Assembly: GCA_900551895.1 (NCBI GenBank)
Contig: URXX01000007.1
Span: 53,354 to 117,353 of the forward strand
Length of the DNA: 64,000 nt
Direction of reading: 5' to 3'
DNA from: an uncultured Lachnospiraceae bacterium
GTDB lineage: Bacteria; Bacillota; Clostridia; Lachnospirales; Lachnospiraceae
Shown here one piece after another: positions 18,112 through 27,836 of the stretch. The translations under genes were made by a program, and so were the position numbers. Position 1 is the stretch's first letter. Every line of letters begins with the position of its first letter. The notes under the pieces are model-generated. The model was given only the letters and a program-made list of their open reading frames with translations, was not told where the DNA came from and made no database searches.

Positions 18112-21100
18112 TTATTGATTATTTTTTCTTTTCATTGTTAAGAAAACAACTACTCCAAGTGCCATAATCGATATGATCATCATTGGCATAATTGGAGATA
18201 CATCAGCAGTTTTTACACTTTCATTCTGTGTTTGTGGTTTTGTCTGCTGTGCATTTGGTGTATTCGGTTTTTCTGGTTTTTGTGGTTTCTGTGGCTGTTC
18301 TGGTTTTTGTGGCTGCTCCGGTTTTTCCGGCTGCTCTGGTTTCTGTGGCTGTTCCGGTTCTTCCGGTTTTACTTTCACATATTCCGCTGCACCAATATCT
18401 GTTTTACCATCACTTAATGATGTACCAAAATAGTCTTTTCCACCATTATTTTCAATGTTAATTCCTGCATCAATCGCCGGAGAATTTTCCTGTAATTTAT
18501 AACCTTTTAGGCTGTCAATTCCTTTACCGCCTGTTCCTTCTGCTACAAACATAGGATCTTCTTGAATAACTGTTTCATCATTTGAAGGAACTGCATCAAA
18601 TCCGACAAAAATATTTCTTTCATAATCTATTTCCTGTTCATTAAAATTCGTTGCATTCATTTTTCCTCTGTTGACAATAATGTTATTCCAGAATTTTGCA
18701 TCGCTCTTTCCACCAGTATATCCATTTTTCAACCATTCTCTACTCACACTATCATCTAAATAAATTGTATTGTTATATGCCATACTGCCTTCGTGACCAG
18801 GTCGCCAGTCGATTACGCCATGTTTTGCTCCGTCATTTTGACTAATATTATAACGATAAACTCCGTTGAAACCTCTTAAGTCAGGTGTACAGCACCACAT
18901 AAAGATACCACCCGCATTATTGTGTAAGTAGTTGTACTGTACTAAAGTATCTTTATTTAAAGCATCGATTTCTATTCCCTGTCCATCTCCTGCTCCTAAA
19001 AGTGCATCTGAAGGTGATGCCTCATATACCTCATTATATTCAAATACCGTATTGTCTGAGTTCCAGTTAAATAAACCAACTCCATACCAACAGTTTAACA
19101 CTGTACGATATACTGTGTTATGGTCTACCACTGCATTTTTACAACCATCTACAATCGTTCCGTCACCGTCAATATTGTAAATCGTGTTATTACTTAAGCG
19201 GAAATTTTCATATGGTTTCCATTCACCTTTTCCTGTATACCCAAAAGATTGATACTTATTCCATTCATCGCCTTTTCTTGTTGTCCATGGAGAAACAAAG
19301 TTGATTCCGGATCTTCCCAAATCATACATTTCACAATTTGTAACACTAATATCATGAATAGCAGTTCTTACTCGTTTTGAAACATCATAACGATTTGTAG
19401 TTACTGTCATGATAATACCGCCAGATGATTTTCCATCATTGTCATTAGGTCCTCTAAATCCATGAATTGTTAAATTATCAAATTTAAAATAACGAAGATC
19501 GCCTGCATCTTCTGCCGAAACATTAATTCCTCTACGGAAAACTCTTGTTTGAGCATTTTGCTTATATGTTGGGTCATAAAGTTCTAAATCTCTTACTTCC
19601 CAGTATTCCTGGTTAAAAAATGTAATTACATTATTTACTGTAGGCGAATAAACTACTTTGTTTGCAATATCCATATGAGAGATTGTCCAGTCTTTTCCCG
19701 GTTTTAAAAGTGGTTTTTTTCCTTCTCCATAACTTGCAATACTAATTGGAGCACCTTCTACACCTGAACCTTGTGGCTTTAACGCACCTGTCCATTCTTC
19801 TCCTGCTTTAAATAAAATTTCATCTCCCGGCTGGAACTTTTCTTTATTGACTCTGTCAATACTCTTCCATGCCTTTTCAGGACTTGTACCATCGTTTGTA
19901 TCTTTTCCCTTTGTTGCGTCCACATAATATTTTACACCACTTCCAAGTTTTACAACAAACTGTGCTGTTTTCGCAACATTTTTATAAGTTACTTTTACTG
20001 TTACTTTTTTCTCGTCTATAGCACCCGAAATTTTATCAAATGTCAATGCTATATTTTTATTTGCCTTATCATAAGTAAACTCTTTAATTTCTGCTTTCGT
20101 AAATGCACCGTCATTGATTTTATACTCTAAGGTAAAATCTTTTTTCACCGGTGCTACTGTAGGAACTACATCTAAATTTCCAATCACTTTTCCATTTTGT
20201 GCTGAAATTCCCACTAATTTTGCTTCTGTAACAGCTTCTCCGGAAGGTGCTACTGTAAAATCAACTACTAATGGCTGTTTTTTCGGCTTATAAGTTGCTG
20301 TTACTGTAATTTTTTGCTCAACTGGTTGTTTTTTAATTGGAGCAAATTTCATTGTTAATGTTTTCCCATTAACCTTTTCTTCTGTAATAGTCAATTTTTC
20401 TGCCTTTTCACTCTCTAATGAAGATGTATAAGAAAAATCAAAATCACCAGCGCTCATTTTTCCTGTATAATCTTCATTATATTCGGCAGTCAATGTACCA
20501 TTTTCTACACTTAAACGCTTTAGGTCACTGGCAATTGTAAATGACCAATCATCTACATAAACATTTCCTGTATTTGCCTGTTCTACCCAAATTGCTGTTC
20601 TCGTATTTTTCCCTGAACTATCACCTGTGTAAACAAATTCCACTTCATATTTTTTATAATCTGCAGATGTAATTGCAACTTTCTTTTCATTTCCACCATA
20701 AAATTTTAGGCACAAATACGCTTTTAAACCACTTGGATTTGTATTTTTAGCCCACACCGATACTTTATATGTTGCTCCTTTTTGTAAATTCGGTACATCC
20801 TGTTCTAATGCATCATTTGTTTTCTCTAATGACGCATTCCATTCTCCTGAATGTGCATTCCCTTTTTCCTTTTTTACGGAATCCTGATAATAAAACCAAT
20901 TTCCTATTTTATTATTCTGGTTTTGCTCCGAATGTTCTGTAAAAGGCGTTGCCTCCTCAAAAGTTGGATTTTTTAACAAATTTTCATTTGTTACTGTAGA
21001 TGCTGCTTTTACTCTGCCTACACCTGTGTTTTCCGGTGTTATTGCCGGAAACATCGTTACTGTCATCGCTGTCGCTAATGCAACGGCAATAAGACGTTTT

Positions 21101-21117
21101 ACATTTTTCCCTTTCAT
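18112..21117 (-). CDS. wall-anchored right-handed parallel beta-helix protein (putative glycan-active enzyme)
   Basis: 1001 aa. Signal peptide (residues 1-38), a CBM4/9-like carbohydrate-binding module (about 43-195), two or three Ig-like strands rich in KVTVKVTYK, then a parallel beta-helix from YYVDATKGKDTNDGTSPEKAW (start only: YYVDATKGKDTND) to about residue 900. The helix has NTIYN, NTVYR and NEVYE rungs. A PEQPQKPEQ tail, VKTADVSPIM, a membrane helix and KRKNNQ end the protein: a sortase signal of the VKT(G/A)D type rather than LPxTG. Likely a glycoside hydrolase or lyase; GH141-like is possible but not established. Preceded by its partner gene at 21178. Confidence 0.75.
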   Translation of the reverse strand: MKGKNVKRLIAVALATAMTVTMFPAITPENTGVGRVKAASTVTNENLLKNPTFEEATPFTEHSEQNQNNKIGNWFYYQDSVKKEKGNAHSGEWNASLEKTNDALEQDVPNLQKGATYKVSVWAKNTNPSGLKAYLCLKFYGGNEKKVAITSADYKKYEVEFVYTGDSSGKNTRTAIWVEQANTGNVYVDDWSFTIASDLKRLSVENGTLTAEYNEDYTGKMSAGDFDFSYTSSLESEKAEKLTITEEKVNGKTLTMKFAPIKKQPVEQKITVTATYKPKKQPLVVDFTVAPSGEAVTEAKLVGISAQNGKVIGNLDVVPTVAPVKKDFTLEYKINDGAFTKAEIKEFTYDKANKNIALTFDKISGAIDEKKVTVKVTYKNVAKTAQFVVKLGSGVKYYVDATKGKDTNDGTSPEKAWKSIDRVNKEKFQPGDEILFKAGEEWTGALKPQGSGVEGAPISIASYGEGKKPLLKPGKDWTISHMDIANKVVYSPTVNNVITFFNQEYWEVRDLELYDPTYKQNAQTRVFRRGINVSAEDAGDLRYFKFDNLTIHGFRGPNDNDGKSSGGIIMTVTTNRYDVSKRVRTAIHDISVTNCEMYDLGRSGINFVSPWTTRKGDEWNKYQSFGYTGKGEWKPYENFRLSNNTIYNIDGDGTIVDGCKNAVVDHNTVYRTVLNCWYGVGLFNWNSDNTVFEYNEVYEASPSDALLGAGDGQGIEIDALNKDTLVQYNYLHNNAGGIFMWCCTPDLRGFNGVYRYNISQNDGAKHGVIDWRPGHEGSMAYNNTIYLDDSVSREWLKNGYTGGKSDAKFWNNIIVNRGKMNATNFNEQEIDYERNIFVGFDAVPSNDETVIQEDPMFVAEGTGGKGIDSLKGYKLQENSPAIDAGINIENNGGKDYFGTSLSDGKTDIGAAEYVKVKPEEPEQPQKPEQPEKPEQPQKPEQPQKPQKPEKPNTPNAQQTKPQTQNESVKTADVSPIMPMMIISIMALGVVVFLTMKRKNNQ

Positions 21118-21177
21118 TTTCTTCCTCCTTTTTTATTTTTTATCCTAAATCAAAAATAGCATAACTCTATTTCTGCT

Positions 21178-21990
21178 TTATTCATATTCAAGTATATTTT
21201 CTTCTTTTACCTGCCTGATTAATTCATCATAATATACACTACCGACATAGTTTTTGATTATCTCTGTTTTATTTTCATCAAAATCCATTTTTTCCATTGT
21301 TTTCTTTATAATCTCTCCCTCAATTACATGACCATTTTCCTCAATGGAAAAAGTATCCCCTTCTTTCCCTTCATATAAATAAGTAAATAACTGACTATCT
21401 GTTTTCTCTAACAGCGAGAAATCTTTCCATGTTACTACCTTTGTTTCCTTATCCAGTCGATATTCTACGGAAGCAATTCTTTTAAATTTATCCTGATTCT
21501 CTTCCCAATATTTCTTTGCTTTCTTTTCCAATGTTTTATCACTATGCTTTGTGATACTATCAATAATAGAAAGTCTTAAATTACTTAACTGATATTGCAA
21601 ATATCCGTCCAGTTTAAATTCTAATGTACCATATACAACTTCTCCGGCGTCCTTTTTTGCTTTCCTCTGTTGATTTTCCATTTCCATTTTCATTTTCAAA
21701 TATTCGTAAGAATATGGCTCACACAATCCATATCTTTGTCCAAGTGCATATTGTGCATAAACATTTTGTGCATATTGTTTTGTCAATTTTTCCAATTTTT
21801 TCTTATCTTTCCCTTTATAATTTTTTTGTACAATTTCACAATAGAAATCATATTCCTCCTCCGATATAGTTGTTACTACTTGAGGAACTTCCTCTTGTTC
21901 TTTTTTCTTCTGCATTTCACTTATGAACAAAATACCTATGATAATAATTATAATACAGGTACTTATTACCAATATTTTTTTCTTTTTCAA
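21178..21990 (-). CDS. membrane-tethered extracellular protein, unknown (possible foldase-like)
   Basis: 270 aa with one N-terminal membrane segment (about 6-23) and a long charged extracellular region (KKYWEENQDKFKRI). Layout and helical charge pattern recall SurA/PrsA N-domains, but I see no parvulin PPIase motif, so this is only a suggestion. The start is TTG, with AGGAG 8 bases upstream and no ATG nearby. The stop lies 60 bp before the beta-helix gene, so it may aid that protein's folding or export (inference). Divergent from the AraC regulator. Confidence 0.6.
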   Translation of the reverse strand: MKKKKILVISTCIIIIIIGILFISEMQKKKEQEEVPQVVTTISEEEYDFYCEIVQKNYKGKDKKKLEKLTKQYAQNVYAQYALGQRYGLCEPYSYEYLKMKMEMENQQRKAKKDAGEVVYGTLEFKLDGYLQYQLSNLRLSIIDSITKHSDKTLEKKAKKYWEENQDKFKRIASVEYRLDKETKVVTWKDFSLLEKTDSQLFTYLYEGKEGDTFSIEENGHVIEGEIIKKTMEKMDFDENKTEIIKNYVGSVYYDELIRQVKEENILEYE

Positions 21991-22109
21991 TATCTTTTCT
22001 CCTAACCATTCTCTTTTTTTATATTTCTATCATATCATTCTTTTTCAAAAATTGCTTGTATATATGTACCATAACTTCTCCTCTTTTTGTATAATTCGGA
22101 ACTATCTTC

Positions 22110-22138
22110 TTTACATCACTACATTTTCATTGTATACT
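22110..22138 (+). promoter_or_regulatory. sigma-A promoter for the AraC regulator
   Basis: TTTACA, 17-bp spacer, TATACT, about 50 bases before the chosen ATG at 22187. Confidence 0.65.
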
Positions 22139-22186
22139 TATAAACAGAAAAAATTGCCAATTCTATGGCAAGAAAAGAGGGATATA

Positions 22187-23056
22187 ATGCTTTCTTCACC
22201 AGCATCGGATTACTTTGATATTTCTACCTGTGCCGTTTCAGGTGGTTGTTTACAAAGTCACTCAGGTCCGTATCTTTTTGGTCGTCATATTCATACCAGT
22301 TTTGAAGCATATCTCATTACTCAGGGAAATTGTTTTATGAATATTCACGGAAAAGATATTTCTTGCAAAAAAAATGACTTTATTATGATTTTGCCAAACA
22401 CCGTACATTCTTTTGAAGTAAAGGAAAATGAATGTTGTGAATTTCTACACATTCATTTTAACTCTGAATTATTTGCACATATTTTAGTAAAAAAGACACC
22501 TGAATTTTCTATTTCATTAACAGATGCCTTATTATTCCACTGTAATTTTTATTATAAGCAGGCATCAAATGTTACTCTTTTTAATTTGGTGACTTCTATA
22601 GTAGGTATTTATCAGAACCCTAATTCCTACTCGGCTATATCAAATAATCTATACGTTGCACAATTAATGCTATACATTTTAGAACAAGTTTCTAAAGATG
22701 CACCGCTGACCCCAAACGTACATATACAGAACCGATATATTTCCTATACGCTTCAATATGTTGCAAAACATTTTCAGGAAAAAATCTTAATTCCTGATAT
22801 TGCCAAAGAATTAAATATTTCTACCCGCTATCTCGGAAAACTTTTTTCTCAACATATGAACCTTACGCTCGCCAATTACATCAATATTTATCGAATTAAT
22901 CAGGCAATTCAATTAATGAGTTCAACAGATATGTCACTTGTAGATATCTCTTTATCGGTAGGATTAAATGATGCACAACATTTTTCTAAATTATTTTACA
23001 AGGTCATTAATATGACGCCAAGTAAATATAGGAAAATGATTGTGAAAAAACTATGA
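22187..23056 (+). CDS. AraC-family transcriptional regulator
   Basis: 289 aa from the ATG at 22187 (AGAGGGATATA upstream; a longer frame to 21923 lies over the divergent promoter and is unlikely). An N-terminal cupin (HIHTSFEAYLITQGN and LPNTVHSFE) probably binds a sugar. The C-terminal pair of HTH motifs carries IAKELNISTRYLGKLFSQH and DISLSVGLNDAQHFSKLF. It is divergent from the beta-helix pair and convergent with GH30, so regulation of these glycan genes is a reasonable inference. It ends at a shared bidirectional terminator. Confidence 0.9.
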   Translation: MLSSPASDYFDISTCAVSGGCLQSHSGPYLFGRHIHTSFEAYLITQGNCFMNIHGKDISCKKNDFIMILPNTVHSFEVKENECCEFLHIHFNSELFAHILVKKTPEFSISLTDALLFHCNFYYKQASNVTLFNLVTSIVGIYQNPNSYSAISNNLYVAQLMLYILEQVSKDAPLTPNVHIQNRYISYTLQYVAKHFQEKILIPDIAKELNISTRYLGKLFSQHMNLTLANYINIYRINQAIQLMSSTDMSLVDISLSVGLNDAQHFSKLFYKVINMTPSKYRKMIVKKL

Positions 23057-23096
23057 AAAGGGACGTAGCCTTTTTGAAAAAGACTACGTCCCTTTT
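23056..23096. terminator. bidirectional terminator with GGGACGTAG stem (hairpin family copy 1)
   Basis: AAAAGGGACGTAG pairs with CTACGTCCCTTTT, and the interior CTTTTT/AAAAAG also pairs, giving a long hairpin between araC and the GH30 gene. The core stem recurs at 30927 and 45956. Confidence 0.85.
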
Positions 23097-23101
23097 CACA
23101 A

Positions 23102-25060
23102 TTATTTCACAAATACTTTCGCATCATAAATCGAATATCCGTACTTATTATTTCTCTGAATTCCCTGAACCCTTATATATCTTGCCTTTACCGGAGTAAA
23201 TTTGACTGTCACATTCGGCGATTTCATTTCCTCTATCATTACTGTTTTGACCGTTTTAAAATTCTTTCCATCATCAGATACCTGTATGTCGTATAATGCA
23301 TCATACCCATTTTCAAAGTATAACTGCATACCGGATACTGTCGCCCTAGATGATAGCTCAAATGTAATGTTTTCCTGATTTTTCCAGTCACTTGCCCATC
23401 TTGTTTTCATATTATCATCAATGGCTGAAGAAGCCTGATAATTATAAATTGGATTTTTTTCATAACTACTTGCCGTTGCCGCAATTGGTTTAACCGCTTT
23501 GTCAGGCAGCGCTTCGTCTATATTTTCATCCGGCTCATAATCACTGTCATATTTTAATGTTGTCAGCGAATGTGGCTTTAACGTAACATCTACACTTCTG
23601 TCATCGTCTATCAAAGTAATTTTTTTCTCCTGATCAGTAATGTTTCCAATCATCACGGAAATCATTCCTTCATCATCCATAACCGCAGTTTTCACAATAT
23701 CCATATCCGTTGTTGTTTTAATGCTGACTGTTCCAGGCTGTACCGTACGGCTAATCTGTTTTAAAATATAATAAGACGGCTGATAGCATACATTATTATT
23801 TTCGTCCAGCATAATCGGTGCATGACATTTATTCACTACTCCCTGAGTCGGGCCGCCTTCTCTGTCAAGAACAAGATTCCAGTCAATCCACGTTTCCGTT
23901 CCATGTTCAAAATCATTTAAGATATCGTAAATATAACGATCGGCAGGGTCAAAACTTCCAAACCATGCCCCTTTTTCTTGGCAGGCTTCTGTAGCATATA
24001 AATGAATATTCGGGAATTTTTCTTTTACTTTATCCAAACTGTCAAAATCTTTTGACCACATTGGAACTCCTTCAATCTCATGCCATAAGTCGCCTGCGTA
24101 CCAGTGAAATGCAATTCCGTCAATATATTTTCTCGCATTTTCATCACTTAAGACTTTTGTATTAAATTTGACAAAACCGTCGTGGTGCATTGGGTCATTT
24201 CCTTTATCCCAATCCCAAATCAGAAGTTGCGGGTCTAAACCATTCCGCTCAAGTGCCGGTCCGAGATGATTCCCCACAAAATCAATTACCGCATCTGTAG
24301 ACCATGTAGCCGCCTCCCATTTTGGATTGTTTTGAGACTCATTCTGCATAGATAGAGAATATACGTCAATCCCTGCTTTTTCGTATTCCTGAATATATTT
24401 CACAAGATAATTTGCATAACTCTCATAATATTCCGGTTTCACAGAGTTATCCACAAAATTAATTCCTGCTGTTCCTGTCTGTCCTCTTCTGACGCCACTC
24501 TTTTTCATCCATGCCGGCGGAGCCCACGGTGCTGCAAAAAATTTAATATCCGGTCTGTATGATTGTGCCTTCTTCACTGCCGGAATGATATAGTCCCAGT
24601 CCTTTTCAATACTGAAATTTTTTAATTCCGGATCAGGCTTTGCCGTATCATTATAACTATAAGACCTTGTCGAAAAGTCTGCCGAGCCGATAGTGGAACG
24701 CAAAACTGAGTATTTAGCACCACTCTCTCCAAAATACGCCTCATAAACCTCATCCTGCTTTTCTTTACTTAACTTTTGTAAATTGTACGCCGCAGACTCC
24801 GTCATCGCTCCTCCCACACCGAGAAATGTCTGTCTTTTTTCCTGTGGATATACTTTAACATATCCACTGCTCTTAGACGCATCTGCTTTTTGAAAATATA
24901 AATCCGGAAGCGTTTGGTCATATCCGCCCTCTTTTGCTGCTATGTGTATTCCAACTTTTCCCAAATTTTCCTCTGCCTGCACCTTTTGTACTTGAAAACC
25001 ACTCAAGGACATAACAAGCATTGCAGCCGTCAGCATACCCGCTATCATCTTTTTCTTCAT
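23102..25060 (-). CDS. secreted GH30 glycoside hydrolase with C-terminal discoidin/CBM32-like module
   Basis: 652 aa with an N-terminal signal peptide (about 1-29, cleaved after VQAEE-type region). The GH30 domain has FLGVGGAMTESAAYN, PPAWMK, acid/base Glu in MQNESQNN (about 240) and nucleophile Glu in YATEACQEK (about 356). A beta-sandwich side domain follows, then an F5/8-type C module (about 520-652) with TASSYEKNP and TRWASDW. Family members cleave beta-glucosides, beta-1,6-glucan or galactan; the substrate cannot be fixed here. No anchor is visible, so it is probably released. Confidence 0.9.
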   Translation of the reverse strand: MKKKMIAGMLTAAMLVMSLSGFQVQKVQAEENLGKVGIHIAAKEGGYDQTLPDLYFQKADASKSSGYVKVYPQEKRQTFLGVGGAMTESAAYNLQKLSKEKQDEVYEAYFGESGAKYSVLRSTIGSADFSTRSYSYNDTAKPDPELKNFSIEKDWDYIIPAVKKAQSYRPDIKFFAAPWAPPAWMKKSGVRRGQTGTAGINFVDNSVKPEYYESYANYLVKYIQEYEKAGIDVYSLSMQNESQNNPKWEAATWSTDAVIDFVGNHLGPALERNGLDPQLLIWDWDKGNDPMHHDGFVKFNTKVLSDENARKYIDGIAFHWYAGDLWHEIEGVPMWSKDFDSLDKVKEKFPNIHLYATEACQEKGAWFGSFDPADRYIYDILNDFEHGTETWIDWNLVLDREGGPTQGVVNKCHAPIMLDENNNVCYQPSYYILKQISRTVQPGTVSIKTTTDMDIVKTAVMDDEGMISVMIGNITDQEKKITLIDDDRSVDVTLKPHSLTTLKYDSDYEPDENIDEALPDKAVKPIAATASSYEKNPIYNYQASSAIDDNMKTRWASDWKNQENITFELSSRATVSGMQLYFENGYDALYDIQVSDDGKNFKTVKTVMIEEMKSPNVTVKFTPVKARYIRVQGIQRNNKYGYSIYDAKVFVK

Positions 25061-25112
25061 CTAATCCCTCCTATCTTACTTTGCTAACGCACTCTTTACT
25101 ATTGATACAGAA

Positions 25113-25141
25113 ATGGTATGCTTATTCTTGTGCTTTGTCAA
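25113..25141 (-). promoter_or_regulatory. sigma-A promoter for the GH30 gene
   Basis: On the minus strand: TTGACA, 17-bp spacer, TACCAT. The leader to the ATG is about 50 nt and holds GATAGGAGGG. Confidence 0.7.
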
Positions 25142-25199
25142 TATTTTTCAAATGATTTTATCTTAATTTTTGTTTAAGTTGTACAAAATATAGATGTTG

Positions 25200-26699
25200 T
25201 TATTTCTCACTTTTATATTCCCATGTCTTTCCTTTATCCTCCGACTGAAACACAATTCCGTCACTCTCTGCCCCCTCTGTACTAACCGTTATCGTCAACA
25301 CATTCTCTTTCTCTTCCGGCATATGCAGATAATCGTAATCATCTATTGTAAATCCATACTCTTTTGCAAACTGTGGCAATTCCGTAACCATGCTCATCGG
25401 AAGTTCAACCTTTTTAAATGTTACACCACCGTCCTGTGTAATATATAAGGCAGAAAAAGATTGAGATGCTCCGGTAAGCCCCGCGACTCCAAAGTTTTCG
25501 TCAAAAAACAATAGTCCTTCTGTAACACCCATTTCATTTTCAAAAGGATCTGCATTAATCATTTCCCATGTTTTCCCTCCATCCGCCGTTCTTTCCATTC
25601 CATAAAACCGACTTCCGGCGGCAGCATCTTTCACTACCAAACGCCAGCCTTTTTGCTTATTTAAAAAGAAATACATAGTCCCTGTACTTCTATCAACGGT
25701 CCACTCCTTTGTATTCTTCGCCTCGTGAACCTGCTGCTTTTCATTTTCTTTATTCAATGTTTCCCGACTGATATATTCAGGTTCCATAATATATCGAACC
25801 GGTTCAATATTTTCTGCTTCCGGCATATATAATGATACTTCAAATCCAACAAGTTCCCCGCCTGCATCAAGCCTTTCTATATATTTTCCCCCTGTATCTC
25901 TGCCGTCTCCGTCCGCATCTCCTGAAATGTATCTCAGACCGTCCTTTATCGCGAAAGACCTGCGTCCGAAATAAAGTAGTTCATAGGCCTGTTGTTCAGG
26001 AAATTTTTTCGCCCAAGTTTTTACCTGCTTTTGCCACCTTGCATTTTTCAAAATTTTAATCATCGGAGATAAACGCATATCTTTTTCATATGTTCCGTTT
26101 GCATTTCCGTCAATCCAAACCGACATTTTATTACTTTTATCAGCATCATAATCAATCAGATACGTTCTCTCTTTTCCCTTTTTATCTTTTCCATATAAAA
26201 ACGTATACAGACTTTGAACTGTTCCTTCTTTATCAAATGTTATCTGCATTTTTTCGGCAATATAAAGTTCCTCCGGCAATTTCAATTCTTCATCTAAATC
26301 GGTCAAAATCCCTTCCATACCTGTTTCAAAAATATTATTATGCTCCAATGTTATTTCCTTTTGATGCAGCCACTTATCAATTTTCCACGACAACGCTCCA
26401 TTATATTTCATTCCCGAGTAAACGATACGGCCTCCGAAGAAAAGTGTAGTTATAATAAAAATGGCTATCTCTACATAAAAAATGTTCTTTTTTCTAAAAC
26501 TCTCAAAATTATCTCTTTTAAAACTCTGCCTTGCAATCATCCACAAAACAAACGCTCCGACAAATCCTGCTATCCCAAACATCAGTGCCGGTATATGTCT
26601 CCTCGTTCCCCCATATTGGCACAAATGCCACAACTGATATAATATAAAAACGTAAAATAGCAAACTTATTTTTCCACAGATTTTATAAATATGTTTCAT
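25200..26699 (-). CDS. membrane protein with Asp-box (BNR) repeats, unknown
   Basis: About 499 aa. Three hydrophobic segments lie at the N-terminus (roughly residues 9-30, 39-56 and 74-92), then a large presumably extracellular domain. Three Asp-box repeats are visible: RTADGGKTWEM, YITQDGGVTFKKV and FQSEDKGKTWEY. These repeats mark beta-propellers in sialidases and other glycan proteins but do not by themselves show activity; I see no FRIP motif or catalytic set. Two adjacent ATGs occur; I took the second because AGGAGG is better placed. It is 140 bp upstream of, and in the same orientation as, GH30. Confidence 0.6.
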   Translation of the reverse strand: MKHIYKICGKISLLFYVFILYQLWHLCQYGGTRRHIPALMFGIAGFVGAFVLWMIARQSFKRDNFESFRKKNIFYVEIAIFIITTLFFGGRIVYSGMKYNGALSWKIDKWLHQKEITLEHNNIFETGMEGILTDLDEELKLPEELYIAEKMQITFDKEGTVQSLYTFLYGKDKKGKERTYLIDYDADKSNKMSVWIDGNANGTYEKDMRLSPMIKILKNARWQKQVKTWAKKFPEQQAYELLYFGRRSFAIKDGLRYISGDADGDGRDTGGKYIERLDAGGELVGFEVSLYMPEAENIEPVRYIMEPEYISRETLNKENEKQQVHEAKNTKEWTVDRSTGTMYFFLNKQKGWRLVVKDAAAGSRFYGMERTADGGKTWEMINADPFENEMGVTEGLLFFDENFGVAGLTGASQSFSALYITQDGGVTFKKVELPMSMVTELPQFAKEYGFTIDDYDYLHMPEEKENVLTITVSTEGAESDGIVFQSEDKGKTWEYKSEK

Positions 26700-26824
26700 C
26701 ATACTCCTCCTTTTTCTGACAGTGTATCACGAATACATTATTTTCGCTATATCCTGTTAAATTTTTCACATTTCACCTATATAACATGGTCTTTTTTCAT
26801 TTTCATAAAAAATTATTGTCAAAA

Positions 26825-26853
26825 TTGATGCATTTTTAACGAAAATGTATTAT
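26825..26853 (+). promoter_or_regulatory. probable promoter for the S33 peptidase
   Basis: TTGATG, 17-bp spacer, TATTAT; a second -10-like TATACT overlaps downstream. Confidence 0.45.
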
Positions 26854-26894
26854 ACTAGAGGTTAGTCAAAAACTTGTCAGAAAGGAGAAAAATC

Positions 26895-27785
26895 ATGGCA
26901 AAAATTACAGAAGGATATATGCCATATCTTGGATATCAGACATACTATAGAATAGTTGGCGAAAGAAAAAATAATGGAAAGGCACCTTTAATCTGTCTTC
27001 ACGGAGGACCGGGTTCTACTCACAATTACTACGAGGTATTAGATAACGTTGCAGATGACGATGATCGTATGATTGTTATGTACGATCAAATTGGTTGTGG
27101 TAATTCTTACCTTGACGGACACCCTGAACTTTGGAATCAGAAAGTTTGGTTAGATGAACTTGAAGCATTAAGAAAACATCTTGGATTAGATGAATGTCAT
27201 ATCATCGGACAGTCTTGGGGAGGTATGATGCAGATTGCTTACGCTCTTGACTACAAACCACAGGGCGTTAAGAGTTTCATCATTTCAAGCGGTCACCCAA
27301 GCAGTTCCCTTTGGGAAAGAGAAGGGCTTCGCCGTATTAAAATGATGCCACAGGATATGCAGGATGCAATCAACCACGCACTTGAAACAGGTGACTTCAC
27401 AGGAGAAGCATATGATGCCGCTGTTGCCGAATACATGGACAGATACTGCAACTACTGGCTTGGTGATGATGTTCCTGAATGCTGTAAAAGACCTAAAAAA
27501 TCAGGTTCTGAATCTTATGTTGAAGGCTGGGGACCAAATGAATTCGCACCTACAGGAAGTCTTAGAGATTTTGAATACATCGACAGACTTGGAGAAATTG
27601 AAATCCCTTCATTAATCTGCAGCGGTATTTCAGACCTTTGTTCTCCAATCATTGCCAAAACAATGGCAGACGGAATTCCAAACTCTAAATGGATTCTTTG
27701 GGAACGCGCAAGACATACTTGCTTCGTAGACAGACATGATGACTACTGTGTAGAACTCATTAACTGGATGAATAAATACGATTAA
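26895..27785 (+). CDS. proline iminopeptidase-type alpha/beta hydrolase (S33)
   Basis: 296 aa from the ATG at 26895 (AAAGGAGAAAAATC upstream). Alpha/beta hydrolase with oxyanion motif LHGGPGSTHNYYE (about residue 41), nucleophile elbow GQSWGGMM (about 109), and the catalytic His in ARHTCFVDRH at the end. The HGGPG motif is characteristic of proline iminopeptidases (release of N-terminal Pro from peptides), cytoplasmic here since no signal is present. Monocistronic with a strong terminator behind it. Other aminopeptidase specificities in S33 are possible. Confidence 0.9.
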   Translation: MAKITEGYMPYLGYQTYYRIVGERKNNGKAPLICLHGGPGSTHNYYEVLDNVADDDDRMIVMYDQIGCGNSYLDGHPELWNQKVWLDELEALRKHLGLDECHIIGQSWGGMMQIAYALDYKPQGVKSFIISSGHPSSSLWEREGLRRIKMMPQDMQDAINHALETGDFTGEAYDAAVAEYMDRYCNYWLGDDVPECCKRPKKSGSESYVEGWGPNEFAPTGSLRDFEYIDRLGEIEIPSLICSGISDLCSPIIAKTMADGIPNSKWILWERARHTCFVDRHDDYCVELINWMNKYD

Positions 27786-27792
27786 GATGAAC

Positions 27793-27836
27793 ATAAATAA
27801 AAAGATTGTGCAAAAACGCACAATCTTTTTATTTAT
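27793..27836. terminator. bidirectional terminator
   Basis: ATAAATAAAAAGATTGTGC pairs perfectly with its complement across a 6-nt loop. It lies between the convergent S33 and MFS genes and overlaps the MFS stop. Confidence 0.85.

Noticed and set aside
18173..18461. Plus-strand ORFs rich in Cys/Gly/Phe opposite the beta-helix gene end
   Set aside because: They are antisense readings of the PEQPQKPEQ repeat and have no ribosome site.
21923..22186. Longer N-terminus of the AraC regulator
   Set aside because: The extension runs through the divergent promoter, is mostly hydrophobic low-complexity sequence and has no ribosome site. The cupin begins right after the ATG at 22187.
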